Source: Streptomyces sp. NBC_00440 (GTDB lineage: Bacteria > Actinomycetota > Actinomycetes > Streptomycetales > Streptomycetaceae). From it: DNA of 64,000 nucleotides. Positions 16,210-24,556 of this stretch are shown here, in pieces. A program made the translations under genes and the position numbers. The notes beneath the pieces are model-generated. The model had not been told where the DNA came from. It worked only from the letters and a program-made list of their open reading frames with translations, and made no database searches. Positions within the stretch are counted from its first letter, which is position 1. Each line of letters starts with the position of its first letter. Where the stretch lies: NCBI RefSeq assembly GCF_036014215.1, contig NZ_CP107921.1:2055501-2119500 (forward strand). Reading direction: 5' to 3'.

Positions 16210-16788
16210 TCAGACGAAGTCGGCGGTCTCCAGCTCGAAGCCGAAGGGCTCCGGGAGGGCCAGCGACTTGCCGAACGGGATGGTGCAGTGCTGCCGGTAG
16301 TCGTCGGCCTCCGGGTCGCTGAACAGCGTCACCGAGGACTCCTCGCGGTCGACGAGAAGGTAGAGGGGAATGGCCCCGCGTGCGTAGCAGCGGCGTTTGC
16401 CCTCCCGGTCGGCCTGCGGCTTGCTGGAGGTGACCTCGGCCACCAGGGCCACACCGTCACAGGGCATCCAGGGCTCGGCGCCCCGGAACAACCGCTGAGC
16501 GGTGGGGGCGAACGTGCCATCGGGGATGGCGTGGTTCTTGGGGCAGGCTCCGCCGCTCCGCAGCTTCAGGCCTTTGTTCCCAGAGAGATCCATCTCCGTC
16601 CGCGAACGTCTGATCACCTGCTTCGCCACCAGATTGATGTAGTCCTCATGATCCCCGTCCGGCGGCGGCGTCACGACAATCTCCCCCTCGATCAGCTCCG
16701 CGCGGAAGCCCTCCGGCGTCTCCAGCGCCAGGAAGCCCTCCAGCAGGACCTCTGCCTGCGTGAGCGGTTCATGCGGAATGGCAGTCAT
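16210..16788 (-). CDS. Uma2-family (DUF820) putative endonuclease
   Basis: A 192-residue protein with the Uma2/DUF820 fold of the PD-(D/E)xK superfamily: RAELIEGEIVVTP, the central PDGTFAP strand, and VTSSKPQADREGKRRCYARG, where E-V-T-S and the following lysine belong to the nuclease-like core. The family is very abundant in Streptomyces and cyanobacteria, and its biological role is unclear. I start it at ATG 16788, with GGAAGGGG at 6 bases; the frame is open 17 codons further. The gene stands alone upstream of rnpB on the same strand. The DNA target, if any, is unknown. Confidence 0.85.
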   Translation of the reverse strand: MTAIPHEPLTQAEVLLEGFLALETPEGFRAELIEGEIVVTPPPDGDHEDYINLVAKQVIRRSRTEMDLSGNKGLKLRSGGACPKNHAIPDGTFAPTAQRLFRGAEPWMPCDGVALVAEVTSSKPQADREGKRRCYARGAIPLYLLVDREESSVTLFSDPEADDYRQHCTIPFGKSLALPEPFGFELETADFV

Positions 16789-17006
16789 GTCACGCCCCTT
16801 CCTCGGTCGCTCGCCAGCGTGGGACATCAGCTGCTCCACTGTCCGTGAGATGGGAGATCTTCCCCCGATCGTGGCACACGCCGGTACGGGCCGGGCGCTG
16901 CTCCCGGTTCCTGTGGCGAATGCGTCGGAACCGGCTGGGCCGCAGGGAGACGGGCCGCCCCTCTACCCTGGTCAGACGCTGTTGTCCGTACATGAGGAGA
17001 CCTGCT

Positions 17007-17789
17007 GTGCTCGTGCTCTTGCCGCCGTCCGAGGGAAAGGCCGTGAGCGGCTCCGGTGCCCCGCTGAAGCCGGAGTCGCTTTCGCTGCCCGGGCTGGCCG
17101 GTGCGCGGGCCGCCGTGCTGGACGAGCTCGTCGACCTGTGCGCGGCCGACGAGGAGAAGGCACGCGAGGTCCTCGGGCTGAGCGAGGGGCTGCGCGGTGA
17201 GGTCGCCAAGAACGCCGGGCTGCGGACCGCGGGCGCCCGGCCCGCCGGGCAGATCTACACCGGGGTGCTGTACGACGCGCTCGACCTCGCCTCGCTGGAC
17301 GCGGCGGCGCGGCAGCGGGCCGAGGACTCGCTGATGGTCTTCTCGGGGCTGTGGGGCGCGGTACGGATCGGTGACCGGATCCCCTCGTACCGCTGCTCGA
17401 TGGGTGTGAAGCTGCCGGGGCTCGGGGCGCTGGGCCCGTACTGGCGCGGGCCGATGGCCGAGGTCATGCCGGGGGCCGCGGGCGACGGGCTTGTGCTCGA
17501 TCTCCGGTCCGCCGCGTACACCTCGGCGTGGAAGCCGAAGGGCGAGGTCGCCGGCCGTACGGCTTCGGTGCGGGTACTCCACGCGCCGACCCGGAAGGTC
17601 GTCAGCCACTTCAACAAGGCGACGAAGGGGCGGATCGTACGGGACCTGCTCCTCGCGGACGCGGCTCCGGCCGGGCCCGACGAGCTGGTGGAGGTGCTGC
17701 GGGAACTGGGTTACGAGGTGGAGACCCCGGCCCCGGTGAAGCCGGGGAAGCCCCGGGAGCTGGACGTCCTGGTGACCGAGATCCACTGA
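17007..17789 (+). CDS. yaaA: YaaA-family (DUF328) peroxide-stress protein
   Basis: A 260-residue member of the YaaA/DUF328 family, recognised by the N-terminal LVLLPPSEGKA, the central IYTGVLYDALD and FSGLWGAVRIGDRIPSYRCSM, and VVSHFNKATKGR near the C-terminus. In E. coli YaaA limits free iron during hydrogen peroxide stress and protects DNA; the fold is a DNA-binding cantaloupe-type fold. The start is GTG 17007 with GAGGAG at 7 bases. It appears to be a single-gene unit. The following 90 bases are extremely G-rich on this strand. Confidence 0.88.
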   Translation: MLVLLPPSEGKAVSGSGAPLKPESLSLPGLAGARAAVLDELVDLCAADEEKAREVLGLSEGLRGEVAKNAGLRTAGARPAGQIYTGVLYDALDLASLDAAARQRAEDSLMVFSGLWGAVRIGDRIPSYRCSMGVKLPGLGALGPYWRGPMAEVMPGAAGDGLVLDLRSAAYTSAWKPKGEVAGRTASVRVLHAPTRKVVSHFNKATKGRIVRDLLLADAAPAGPDELVEVLRELGYEVETPAPVKPGKPRELDVLVTEIH

Positions 17790-17880
17790 GCGGGATCGGG
17801 CGGGCGGGATCGGGCGGGCGGGGCCGGGCGAGGTCGGGCCGGGCCGGATCGGGCTGGGCGGTGGGGCGGGATTCGGTGGG
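17790..17880 (+). repeat. G-rich low-complexity stretch
   Basis: After the yaaA-type stop the plus strand repeats GGGATCGGGCGGGC-like units about six times with runs of three to four G, enough for G-quadruplex formation in the transcript or the displaced strand. It ends shortly before the Eda-type gene. No coding potential. Confidence 0.7.
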
Positions 17881-17964
17881 CGCAGAGGACAGGACCCACC
17901 ACGGCCGTTGCACGCTGCGCAACGCTCGTTGCGCAGGACGTGTGTGCCGGGGCAGGATGCCTGT

Positions 17965-18582
17965 ATGACTTCCGTGCTTGACCTCGCCCCCGTCGTCCCT
18001 GTAGTCGTCATCGACGATGCCGCCGATGCCGTGCCGCTGGCGCGGGCCCTGGTCTCGGGCGGGCTGCCCGCGATCGAGGTAACGCTGCGGACGCCCGCCG
18101 CGCTCGACGCGATCCGCGCCATCGCCGCCGAGGTTCCGGAGGCCGTGGTCGGCGCCGGCACGGTGATCTCCCCCGACGGGGTGGCGCAGGCGGTGGCCGC
18201 GGGGTCCCGGTTCCTGGTCAGCCCCGGCTGGTCGGACCGGCTGCTCGGCGCGATGACCGAATCCGGCGTGCCGTTCCTGCCGGGGGTCTCCACCACGTCC
18301 GAGGTCGTGGAGCTGCTGGAGCGCGGGATCACCGACATGAAGTTCTTCCCCGCGGAGGCGGCGGGCGGCACGGCCTATCTCAAGTCCCTGGGCGGGCCGC
18401 TTCCGCAGGCCAGGTTCTGCCCCACGGGCGGTATCTCGCTGGCGTCGGCGCCCTCGTATCTGGCGCTGCCCAACGTGGCATGCGTGGGGGGTACTTGGAT
18501 GCTGCCGGCCGATGCGGTGGCGGCGCGGGACTGGGACCGGGTGGAGCTGCTGGCCCGGGGCGCCGCGGCGCTGCGCGGCTGA
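17965..18582 (+). CDS. eda: KDPG/KHG aldolase (Eda family)
   Basis: A 205-residue class I aldolase. GGLPAIEVTLRTP carries the conserved catalytic glutamate; MKFFPAEAAGG carries the Schiff-base lysine; CPTGGIS is the phosphate-binding turn. It splits 2-keto-3-deoxy-6-phosphogluconate to pyruvate and glyceraldehyde 3-phosphate, or 4-hydroxy-2-oxoglutarate to pyruvate and glyoxylate. ATG 17965 has AGGA at 7 bases. No edd or kinase gene is adjacent, so its in vivo pathway (sugar acid breakdown is likely) cannot be read from context. A hairpin follows 3 bases after the stop. Confidence 0.9.
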   Translation: MTSVLDLAPVVPVVVIDDAADAVPLARALVSGGLPAIEVTLRTPAALDAIRAIAAEVPEAVVGAGTVISPDGVAQAVAAGSRFLVSPGWSDRLLGAMTESGVPFLPGVSTTSEVVELLERGITDMKFFPAEAAGGTAYLKSLGGPLPQARFCPTGGISLASAPSYLALPNVACVGGTWMLPADAVAARDWDRVELLARGAAALRG

Positions 18583-18585
18583 ACC

Positions 18586-18620
18586 ACCGGGGGTCCGGCC
18601 CCGCACGGCCGGCCCCCGGT
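18586..18620 (+). terminator. Hairpin after the aldolase gene
   Basis: ACCGGGGGTCCGGCC pairs with GGCCGGCCCCCGGT, with one bulged T, around a 6-base loop. The next 40 bases partly repeat the right arm (CCGCACGGCCGGCCCC appears again). It lies between convergent genes and could serve both. Confidence 0.65.
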
Positions 18621-18683
18621 CCCGCACGGCCGGCCCCGGCCCCCGCTCGGCCCAACTCGCCCTGCTGCTCGGAGCTTCAGCGC

Positions 18684-19859
18684 TCAGCGCAGGTGCGACG
18701 TGTCGTTCAGCGCCCGTACGGACGCGTTGCCGTCGGCGTAGTACGCCACCGTCGACACCGAGGCCGCCGACAGCTCCATCCGGAACAGGGACTCCGGCGG
18801 TGCGCCCAGCGCGAGCCGTACCAGCGTCTTGATCGGTGTGACGTGCGTGACCAGCAGGGCTGTCGTACCCCGGTGGCGTTCGATCAGGCGGTCGCGGGCC
18901 GCGGCGACCCTGCGGGCCACCGTCGCGAAGCTCTCGCCGCCACCCGTCGGCGCCGCCTTCGGCGAAGCGAGCCAGGCGTCCATGTCGGCCGGGTAGCGTT
19001 CGCGTACCTCGCCGAAGGACAGCCCCTCCCAGGCGCCGAAGTCCGCCTCGCGCAGGCCCTCTTCGATCCGTACCTCCAGACCCAGCCGGTCGGCGACCGT
19101 CCGGGCCGTCTCACGGCAGCGGCGCAGGGGTGAGGAGACAACCGCCTGGATCGTGCCGCGGGCCGCGAACGCGGTCGCGGCGTCGGCCGCCTGTCCGCGG
19201 CCGACGGCCGACAGCTCGGGGTCCGTGCCCCCGCTGCCGGAGAACCGCTTCTGCGGAGTGAGCGCCGTCTCGCCGTGGCGCAGCAGGACGAAGGTCGCCG
19301 GGGCGCCCAGATCGGCCGGGGCCGCCCAGCCGACGGCCGGCGCCGCAGCAGCGGAGTCCCGGGCGGACCCGCCCCGGGCAGCCTCGTCGTGAACAGCGGC
19401 GCCCCGGGCCGTGAATTCCGCTGTCGAGGCGGACGGCTCCCACTGCCTGCCGTCCCGGCCCGCGTCCATCGCCTCGTTGGCGAGCCGGTCCGCGTGCTTG
19501 TTCTGCGCGCGCGGGATCCACTCGTACGTCACCTGCGGGCCGGGCAGCACCGCCGCCGCCTGAGCAGCCAGCGGCTTCATGTCGGGGTGCTTGATCTGCC
19601 AGCGCCCCGACATCTGCTCGACGACGAGCTTGGAGTCCATCCGGACCCGGATCCGGGCCGCCGGGTCCAGCGCGGCGGCTGCGCGCAGCCCGGCGATCAG
19701 GCCCCGGTACTCGGCCACGTTGTTCGTCGCGATGCCGATGTACTCCGCGGCCTCGGCGAGCGTCTCCCCGCTGACCGGGTCGAGTACGACGGCGCCGTAG
19801 CCGGCGGGCCCCGGGTTGCCCCGGGAACCGCCGTCCGCCTCCACGACGAACTCCCGCAT
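18684..19859 (-). CDS. Bifunctional RNase HI / histidine phosphatase
   Basis: A 391-residue fusion. Residues 1-140 are RNase HI-like: VEADGGSRGNPGPAG, NNVAEYRGLI and VRMDSKLVVEQM carry the acidic active-site residues that cut RNA in RNA-DNA hybrids. After a low-complexity linker, residues about 190-391 are a histidine phosphatase: LLRHGETALT holds the phosphorylated histidine, and GLREADFGAWEG and LLVTHVTPIK hold partners. The same fusion in mycobacteria (Rv2228c) has RNase H and acid phosphatase activity. ATG 19859 overlaps the stop of the zinc-ribbon gene (ATGA), showing tight coupling. It is the third gene of a Nif3 / zinc-ribbon / RNase H operon. Confidence 0.93.
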   Translation of the reverse strand: MREFVVEADGGSRGNPGPAGYGAVVLDPVSGETLAEAAEYIGIATNNVAEYRGLIAGLRAAAALDPAARIRVRMDSKLVVEQMSGRWQIKHPDMKPLAAQAAAVLPGPQVTYEWIPRAQNKHADRLANEAMDAGRDGRQWEPSASTAEFTARGAAVHDEAARGGSARDSAAAAPAVGWAAPADLGAPATFVLLRHGETALTPQKRFSGSGGTDPELSAVGRGQAADAATAFAARGTIQAVVSSPLRRCRETARTVADRLGLEVRIEEGLREADFGAWEGLSFGEVRERYPADMDAWLASPKAAPTGGGESFATVARRVAAARDRLIERHRGTTALLVTHVTPIKTLVRLALGAPPESLFRMELSAASVSTVAYYADGNASVRALNDTSHLR

Positions 19860-20602
19860 CAGATGCCCGAGTCGGCCGTGCGCACCAGGATGCGACGGCA
19901 GTTCTCGCACCGCAGCACCGTGTCGGGGGACGCCGCCTTGACCTCGTTCACCTCGGTGATGTTGAGCTCCAGGCGGCAGCCCTCGCAGCGCCGCTGGTAG
20001 AGCCGGGCCGCGCCCACGCCGCCCTGCTGCTCCCGCAGCTTCTCGTAGAGCTTCATCAGGTCGGCGGGGACCGAACCGGCCACGACCTCGCGCTCCTTGG
20101 TGAGCGTGCCGGTCTCCCGGTCGATCTCCGCGGCGGCCACGTCCCGGCGCTCGGTGGCATCGGCCACCTTGGCCTCGACGGACGAGACGCGCTCGGTCAG
20201 TTCGGCGGCCCGCTCCTGGGCGGACTCGCGGCGCTCCATGACCTCCAGGACCACGTCCTCCAGGTCGCCCTGGCGCTTGGCCAGCGAGGCGATCTCGCGC
20301 TGGAGGTTCTCCAGGTCCTTGGGCGAGCTGACCGCGCCGGAGTCGAGGCGCTGCTGGTCGCGGACCGAGCGCTGGCGGACCTGGTCGACGTCCTGCTCGG
20401 CCTTGGTCTGCTCGCGGGCGGTGTCGCTCTCCTCGGTCTGCACGGCGACGCGCAGATCACGGAGCTGGGTGAGGTCCTTCGTCAGGGAGTCGATCTCGGC
20501 GTGCTCCGGCAGCGACTTGCGCTTGTGCGCGAGCTGCGACAGGCGTACGTCGAGGGACTGGACGTCGAGAAGTCGGATCTGGTCGGCGTGCGCGGCGTTC
20601 AG
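19859..20602 (-). CDS. C4-type zinc-ribbon coiled-coil protein (DUF164/CdsZ family)
   Basis: A 247-residue protein: about 180 residues of continuous heptad-rich coiled coil, then a C-terminal zinc ribbon with two CxxC pairs (RRCEGCRLELN and LRCENCRRI). Family members bind RNA or nucleic acid and sit next to nif3 and RNase H genes across Actinobacteria. The start is taken as CTG 20602: the family begins at the equivalent of (M)NAA-ADQIRLLD, GGAG lies 7 bases upstream, and the base order CTGA overlaps the Nif3 stop exactly as ATGA overlaps do. No ATG or GTG sits closer. Molecular role not established by the sequence. Confidence 0.88.
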   Translation of the reverse strand: MNAAHADQIRLLDVQSLDVRLSQLAHKRKSLPEHAEIDSLTKDLTQLRDLRVAVQTEESDTAREQTKAEQDVDQVRQRSVRDQQRLDSGAVSSPKDLENLQREIASLAKRQGDLEDVVLEVMERRESAQERAAELTERVSSVEAKVADATERRDVAAAEIDRETGTLTKEREVVAGSVPADLMKLYEKLREQQGGVGAARLYQRRCEGCRLELNITEVNEVKAASPDTVLRCENCRRILVRTADSGI

Positions 20603-21462
20603 TTGGGGGCTCCAGAATGATCGGTTGCGGTGGACGCCGCGTGGGCGGTCCAGGGGTCTGTGACCGTACGGGACACATGGGTGCGCAGACCCCATCCGTT
20701 GCGGTCGGAAATCTCGTCGAGCTGGGCCGCGGCCTGGGTGCACCAGGGCCACTCGGTGGCCCAGTGCGCGGCGTCGAGCAGGCCGAGCGGTGACTGCTGC
20801 ACGGCCTCCGACACCGGGTGGTGGCGCAGGTCAGCGGCGAGGAAGGCATCGACTCCGGCCGCGCGTGCCCGGCCGAAGAGGCTGTCGCCTGATCCGCCGC
20901 TGACCGCGACGGTACGGACGAGTGCGTCGGGGTCGCCCGCTGCGCGGACACCCTGCGCGGTGGCGGGCAGCCGGGCGGCGGCCAGTGCGGCGAACTCCCG
21001 CAGCGGCAGCGGATGGTCCAGCTCGCAGACGCGGCCGAGACCGCGGCGGCCGAGCGGATCGGTGGGGTCCGGTACGAGCGGACCCACCACCCGCAGGTCC
21101 AGCGCGCCCGCGAGGGCGTCGGAGACCCCGGGGTCGGCGGTGTCGGCGTTGGTGTGCGCGACGTGCAGGGCGATGCCGTGTCTGATCAGGGTGTGAATGA
21201 CCCGGCCCTTGAAGGTGTCGGCCGCGACCGTGGTCGTACCGCGCAGATAGAGCGGGTGGTGCGTGACGATCAGCTGGGCACCGAGCTTCACGGCCTCGTC
21301 GGCGATCTCCTGGACGGGGTCGACGGCGAAGAGGACGCGGTCGACGGTGTCACGGGGGTCCGCGGGGTCACCGCAGACCGTGCCGACGGCGTCCCAGGAT
21401 TCGGCCCGCTCGGGCGGCCACAGGGCGTCGAGTGCGGAGAGGACTTCAGACAGACGGGGCAC
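20599..21462 (-). CDS. Nif3-like dinuclear metal centre protein (DUF34)
   Basis: A 287-residue Nif3/YqfO/YbgI family protein. Metal ligands are seen in IVTHHPLY (two histidines), HTNADTAD and the C-terminal AADLRHHPVSEA, which carries the histidine and glutamate. The family forms toroidal hexamers with a dimetal site; a GTP cyclohydrolase-like activity and metal-insertion roles have been proposed, without a settled function. GTG 21462 starts directly after the palindrome-like GGTAACCTGGTAACC; the ribosome site is weak. It is the first gene of the coupled three-gene operon. Confidence 0.9.
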   Translation of the reverse strand: MPRLSEVLSALDALWPPERAESWDAVGTVCGDPADPRDTVDRVLFAVDPVQEIADEAVKLGAQLIVTHHPLYLRGTTTVAADTFKGRVIHTLIRHGIALHVAHTNADTADPGVSDALAGALDLRVVGPLVPDPTDPLGRRGLGRVCELDHPLPLREFAALAAARLPATAQGVRAAGDPDALVRTVAVSGGSGDSLFGRARAAGVDAFLAADLRHHPVSEAVQQSPLGLLDAAHWATEWPWCTQAAAQLDEISDRNGWGLRTHVSRTVTDPWTAHAASTATDHSGAPN

Positions 21463-21547
21463 GGTTACCAGGTTACCTGCGCCCCGTGCCCCTGCTGCCG
21501 GTCGGTCCCGCCGGACCGCCTGCCCGGCCGGGTCCCGGCCCGCGGTC

Positions 21548-22585
21548 CTACTTGACCAGGTAGCTCTGGAGGTCGTCGAGGACCTTGTTGGCCGCCGTCA
21601 CACCGAGACCGAGGTACCAGGTCTCGTCCGGGACGTTCTTCGCCTGTCCGTCCTTGACCGCCTTGAGGTTCTTCCAGAGCGGGTTGGCCTGGACGGTGTC
21701 GCGCTTGGTCGCCTTGGGGTCCCCGTACACGCCGGTGAAGATCCAGTCCGCGTCGGCCGAGTCGATCTTCTCGGGGCTGATCTCCACCGCGAGGTCCTTC
21801 ACCTGCTGGCTCTTGGGCCGCGGCAGCCCGGCGTCCTTGAGGATCGTGCCGATGAAGGAGTCCTCCGCGTAGAGGCGGATCCGGTCGGGCATGTAGCGGA
21901 CCATCGAGATGGTGGGCTTGTGGGGGCCGACGTCGGCGCCCAGCTTCCTGGCGCGCTTCTCGTACGCGCCGAGCTCGGCCTCGGCCTGGGCGGTCCGGTC
22001 CAGGGCCGCGGCGTTCAGCAGGTAGTTCTGCTTCCAGGTGAAGCCGGGGCGGATGGAGAAGACGGTCGGCGCGATCTTCTTGAGCTGGTCGTACTTGTCC
22101 GCGGCGCGCAGCTGGCTGCCGAGGATCAGGTCCGGGTGGAGGTTGGCGATGGCCTCCAGGTTGAGGCTGTTGATGGTGCCGACGTTCTTCGGGTTGCCCG
22201 CGTTCTTCTTCAGGTAGCCGGGGATGCCGTCGCTGCCCTCGGTGGGCGCGTAGCCGACGGGCTTGATGCCGAGGGAGACGACGTTGTCCAGCTCGCCGAC
22301 GTCGAGCACGACGACCCGCTTGGGCTTCGCCTTGAGCACCGTCTTGCCCATGGCCTGGGTGATGGTGCGCGGGAACTGGCCGGGTTTCGCGTCGGTGCCG
22401 AGTGCGGCGGTCTTCGTCGCCGCGTCGCCGAAGTCCTTGCCTCCGGTGGCCACGTCCTTCTTGGCGGCTGCGCCGGCCTTGCTGGAACCCCCGTCACCGC
22501 TGTCGCCGCTTCCGCAGGCGGTGAGGGCGAGCGCGCCGGTGAGCGCGAGGGCGGCGGCAGCGGTGCTGCGGCGACGTACGGACAT
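21548..22585 (-). CDS. Iron-siderophore ABC transporter substrate-binding lipoprotein
   Basis: A 345-residue lipoprotein with a signal peptide whose lipobox LTAC places the lipidated cysteine at residue 24. A short Gly/Ser/Lys linker follows, then a FecB/BtuF-type periplasmic-binding domain (PKRVVVLDVGELDNVVSLGI, NLEAIANLHPDLILG). It would hold a ferric siderophore at the outer face of the membrane for an ABC importer that is encoded elsewhere, since no permease genes are nearby. ATG 22585 has AGGAG at 7 bases. An iron box 25 bases upstream indicates repression by a DmdR/IdeR-type regulator when iron is plentiful. Confidence 0.92.
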   Translation of the reverse strand: MSVRRRSTAAAALALTGALALTACGSGDSGDGGSSKAGAAAKKDVATGGKDFGDAATKTAALGTDAKPGQFPRTITQAMGKTVLKAKPKRVVVLDVGELDNVVSLGIKPVGYAPTEGSDGIPGYLKKNAGNPKNVGTINSLNLEAIANLHPDLILGSQLRAADKYDQLKKIAPTVFSIRPGFTWKQNYLLNAAALDRTAQAEAELGAYEKRARKLGADVGPHKPTISMVRYMPDRIRLYAEDSFIGTILKDAGLPRPKSQQVKDLAVEISPEKIDSADADWIFTGVYGDPKATKRDTVQANPLWKNLKAVKDGQAKNVPDETWYLGLGVTAANKVLDDLQSYLVK

Positions 22586-22609
22586 GGCGAAGCTCCTGAC
22601 AGAAACCAC

Positions 22610-22628
22610 TTAGGTGTGCCTTACCTTA
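22610..22628 (-). promoter_or_regulatory. Iron box (DmdR/IdeR type)
   Basis: Read on the minus strand, TAAGGTAAGGCACACCTAA matches 16 of 19 positions of the actinobacterial iron box (TTAGGTTAGGCTCACCTAA). It sits 25-43 bases before the start of the siderophore-binding lipoprotein gene, where it would cover the promoter. Confidence 0.85.
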
Positions 22629-22772
22629 AACGGCCTCCGGTCCACGAGCACATCCGCCCCCTCCCTCTCAGGCGAACACCGGGACAGCCACCCGTATGTG
22701 TGAAGCGGCAGGCCAGGGCCGACTCGGCAGGACGTGCGAAAACTAGCTTCGGTGTCCGGAGGTGACCGAAAT

Positions 22773-24098
22773 ATGACGGCCTCGGCCACGAAGACCGCGA
22801 CACCGACAGCGACACCGACAGCCGTACGGACCCCCGTGCGGATCACCGTACGGACCGCCGCAGAGGACAGTGCGGAGAGCGGTCCGGAAAGCGGCGCGAA
22901 GGGCAGCGCGGAAGGCGACCGGGAAGGCGGCCCGGAGAGCAGCGCTGACAGCGGTGCTGAGAGCGGCGCCGCACCGGAGATGGACTTCACCATCACCGAC
23001 GACGGGTCCTACGCCGCCCGGCTGGCCCGCCGCACCGGGGACGCCTGGTTCCCCGAGCGCTGGACCCTGGAAGGACCGGAGCCGTACGCGGTGGAGCTGC
23101 CCGGCAACCAGCCCGAGGAGCCCGGCTCCGACGTGCTGCCGATGGCCGACGGGCGGGTGCTGATCCGGCGGTCCGTGGACGGGCGGCACGCCTTCTCGCT
23201 GCTGTACCCGACCGGGCCCGGCACCGGCGAACTGCCGCTGGGCGCCGTCGAGTGCGAGCGGCTGACGCTGCTGCCGCCCGTGCCCGGTGGCTGCCGCGCG
23301 TACGCACTGGAGCCCGGCCCGCACACGACCACCGTCTGGCTGGTGGCGGGCGGCGCCTTCGGGCCCGAGCACGTCGCCGATGTGCCGGGGCGCTGCACCG
23401 GCGGGGTGTGGCTGGACCGTACGGGCCGGATGCTGGCGCTGGACCGCGAGACGGGCGGGGTCACCAAGGCCGTAGCGGTCGACCTGGAGCGGGGCGGCGA
23501 GGTCACTCCGCTGCTCCAGATCGCCGACGGAAGCGACGACCGGCTGCTGCTCGCCGACCCGGACAGCGGTCTGCTGCTCGTACGGTCGGACGCGCCGGGG
23601 GACGACCGGCTGGGCTGGGGGGTGCTGGGGAGCAGACGGCCGATCCGGTTCCCGGAGTCCCTGCGGCTCGACGACGCGGTGCTGACGCCGTTCGCCGTGC
23701 AGCCGGGGCAGATGCTCATGCCGGAGAGCTGCGGGGTCGCGCTGCGGATCGCGAGCGCGACGGGCAGCTGGCTCGGGGTGTGGCGCCCTGCGGGGCGGCG
23801 GCTGCTGCAACTGGCATCCCCCGAAGGGTGGTTGGCGGGCGCGGGGCTGTGGAGCACGGAGGGGGTGCTCCGACTGCCCTGCACCACCGGGGCCGTGCCG
23901 GTCGGCGTGCTGGACATCGCACCGCTCGGCGGGCTGCCGCTCGATCCCCGGATGGAGTCGCCGGGTGACGGGGGCACAGAACCCGCACAAACGGAAGTCG
24001 CTGGTCAGGAACCATGTGCGGCCCAGATGTCTCCTGTTGTGTGCAAGCCCGTACCGTTGCAGCAGGCGCCTCTGACGAGCCGCCCGCAGCGTGGTTAG
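22773..24098 (+). CDS. Conserved hypothetical protein, beta-strand-rich with low-complexity N-terminus
   Basis: A 441-residue protein I cannot assign. The first 70 residues are low complexity: Thr/Ala/Pro repeats then Ser/Gly/Glu repeats, encoded by short tandem DNA repeats. The rest has regularly spaced short beta-like motifs (RVLIRRSVDGRHAFSLL, RCTGGVWLDRTGRMLALDRE, RLLLADPDSGLLLVRSD), which suggest a beta-propeller-like fold. No signal peptide or membrane segment. I chose ATG 22773, preceded by GGAGG at 10 bases; GTG 22734 is in frame upstream. The last bases of this gene overlap the promoter of the next small gene. It may be a soluble cytoplasmic protein; function unknown. Confidence 0.75.
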   Translation: MTASATKTATPTATPTAVRTPVRITVRTAAEDSAESGPESGAKGSAEGDREGGPESSADSGAESGAAPEMDFTITDDGSYAARLARRTGDAWFPERWTLEGPEPYAVELPGNQPEEPGSDVLPMADGRVLIRRSVDGRHAFSLLYPTGPGTGELPLGAVECERLTLLPPVPGGCRAYALEPGPHTTTVWLVAGGAFGPEHVADVPGRCTGGVWLDRTGRMLALDRETGGVTKAVAVDLERGGEVTPLLQIADGSDDRLLLADPDSGLLLVRSDAPGDDRLGWGVLGSRRPIRFPESLRLDDAVLTPFAVQPGQMLMPESCGVALRIASATGSWLGVWRPAGRRLLQLASPEGWLAGAGLWSTEGVLRLPCTTGAVPVGVLDIAPLGGLPLDPRMESPGDGGTEPAQTEVAGQEPCAAQMSPVVCKPVPLQQAPLTSRPQRG

Positions 24099-24102
24099 AA
24101 TC
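24073..24102 (+). promoter_or_regulatory. Strong vegetative-type promoter before a small gene
   Basis: CTGACG (24073-24078), an 18-base spacer and TAGAAT (24097-24102) fit the TTGACR / TAGRRT consensus with one mismatch. The -10 overlaps the stop of the upstream gene. Transcription would start near 24109, leaving a leader of about 130 bases before the small ORF at 24242. Confidence 0.6.
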
Positions 24103-24120
24103 GCGGGCCTGCACACGCAG

Positions 24121-24146
24121 AAGTGATCGCGTACGCGTGATCACTT
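24121..24146. promoter_or_regulatory. Palindrome in the leader of the small gene
   Basis: AAGTGATC and GATCACTT form perfect 8-bp arms around GCGTACGCGT (itself nearly symmetric). It lies just downstream of the predicted transcription start and could be an operator or an RNA hairpin. It is followed at 24149-24205 by a loose repeat of GCACGGCA/GCACAGCA words. Confidence 0.5.
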
Positions 24147-24241
24147 CAGGCACGGAAGAGCACGGCAGAGCACAACACAGCACGGCAGCACAGCACGGCA
24201 AAGAAGCGAACACAGCGATTTGACGGGGGAGATTTCCCATC

Positions 24242-24421
24242 ATGTCTGAAGCCAGGACCGACACCGCCCAGTCGCGCCCGCAGCCTGCGGCCGCCGGCCG
24301 GGGCGAAGCCGGAGGCTCCGGAAAGCACCGGGGGGGTGCGGCGCCCACCGAGGCGTCCGAGGCGGAGACCAACGGCCGCCATCGCCGCTCGGCGGAGCAG
24401 CAGCACTCGAACGCGGCCTGA
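24242..24421 (+). CDS. Small hydrophilic protein, 59 residues
   Basis: An ORF of 60 codons from ATG 24242 to TGA 24421 with GGGGGAG about 10 bases upstream and a good promoter further up. The product is entirely polar, rich in Ala, Gly, Arg, Glu and Gln, with no hydrophobic segment and probably disordered; it starts MSEARTDTAQ and ends EQQHSNAA. Codon third positions are mostly G or C as in its neighbours. Many streptomycetes encode such small, highly expressed disordered proteins, but I do not recognise this one. A terminator-like hairpin lies 136 bases after the stop, which makes a single-gene transcript likely. Confidence 0.6.
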   Translation: MSEARTDTAQSRPQPAAAGRGEAGGSGKHRGGAAPTEASEAETNGRHRRSAEQQHSNAA

Positions 24422-24474
24422 CGGTCCGCGTACGCATCAACTGCGCACGCAGAACCGCGCACGGACAATTCGCT

Positions 24475-24556
24475 CACGCAGAATCGTTCAGGCGCAACCG
24501 CTCAGGCGCAACCGATTCACGCACAACCGCTCGCGCACAACCGATTCACGCACACC
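24475..24556. repeat. Degenerate 14-15-bp tandem repeats
   Basis: Units of the form GCGCAACCGCTCA / GCGCAACCGATTCAC / GCACAACCGCTCG follow each other about five times between the small gene and its terminator. The unit GCACAACCGATTCACGCACA appears twice nearly unchanged. No coding function is apparent. Confidence 0.7.
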
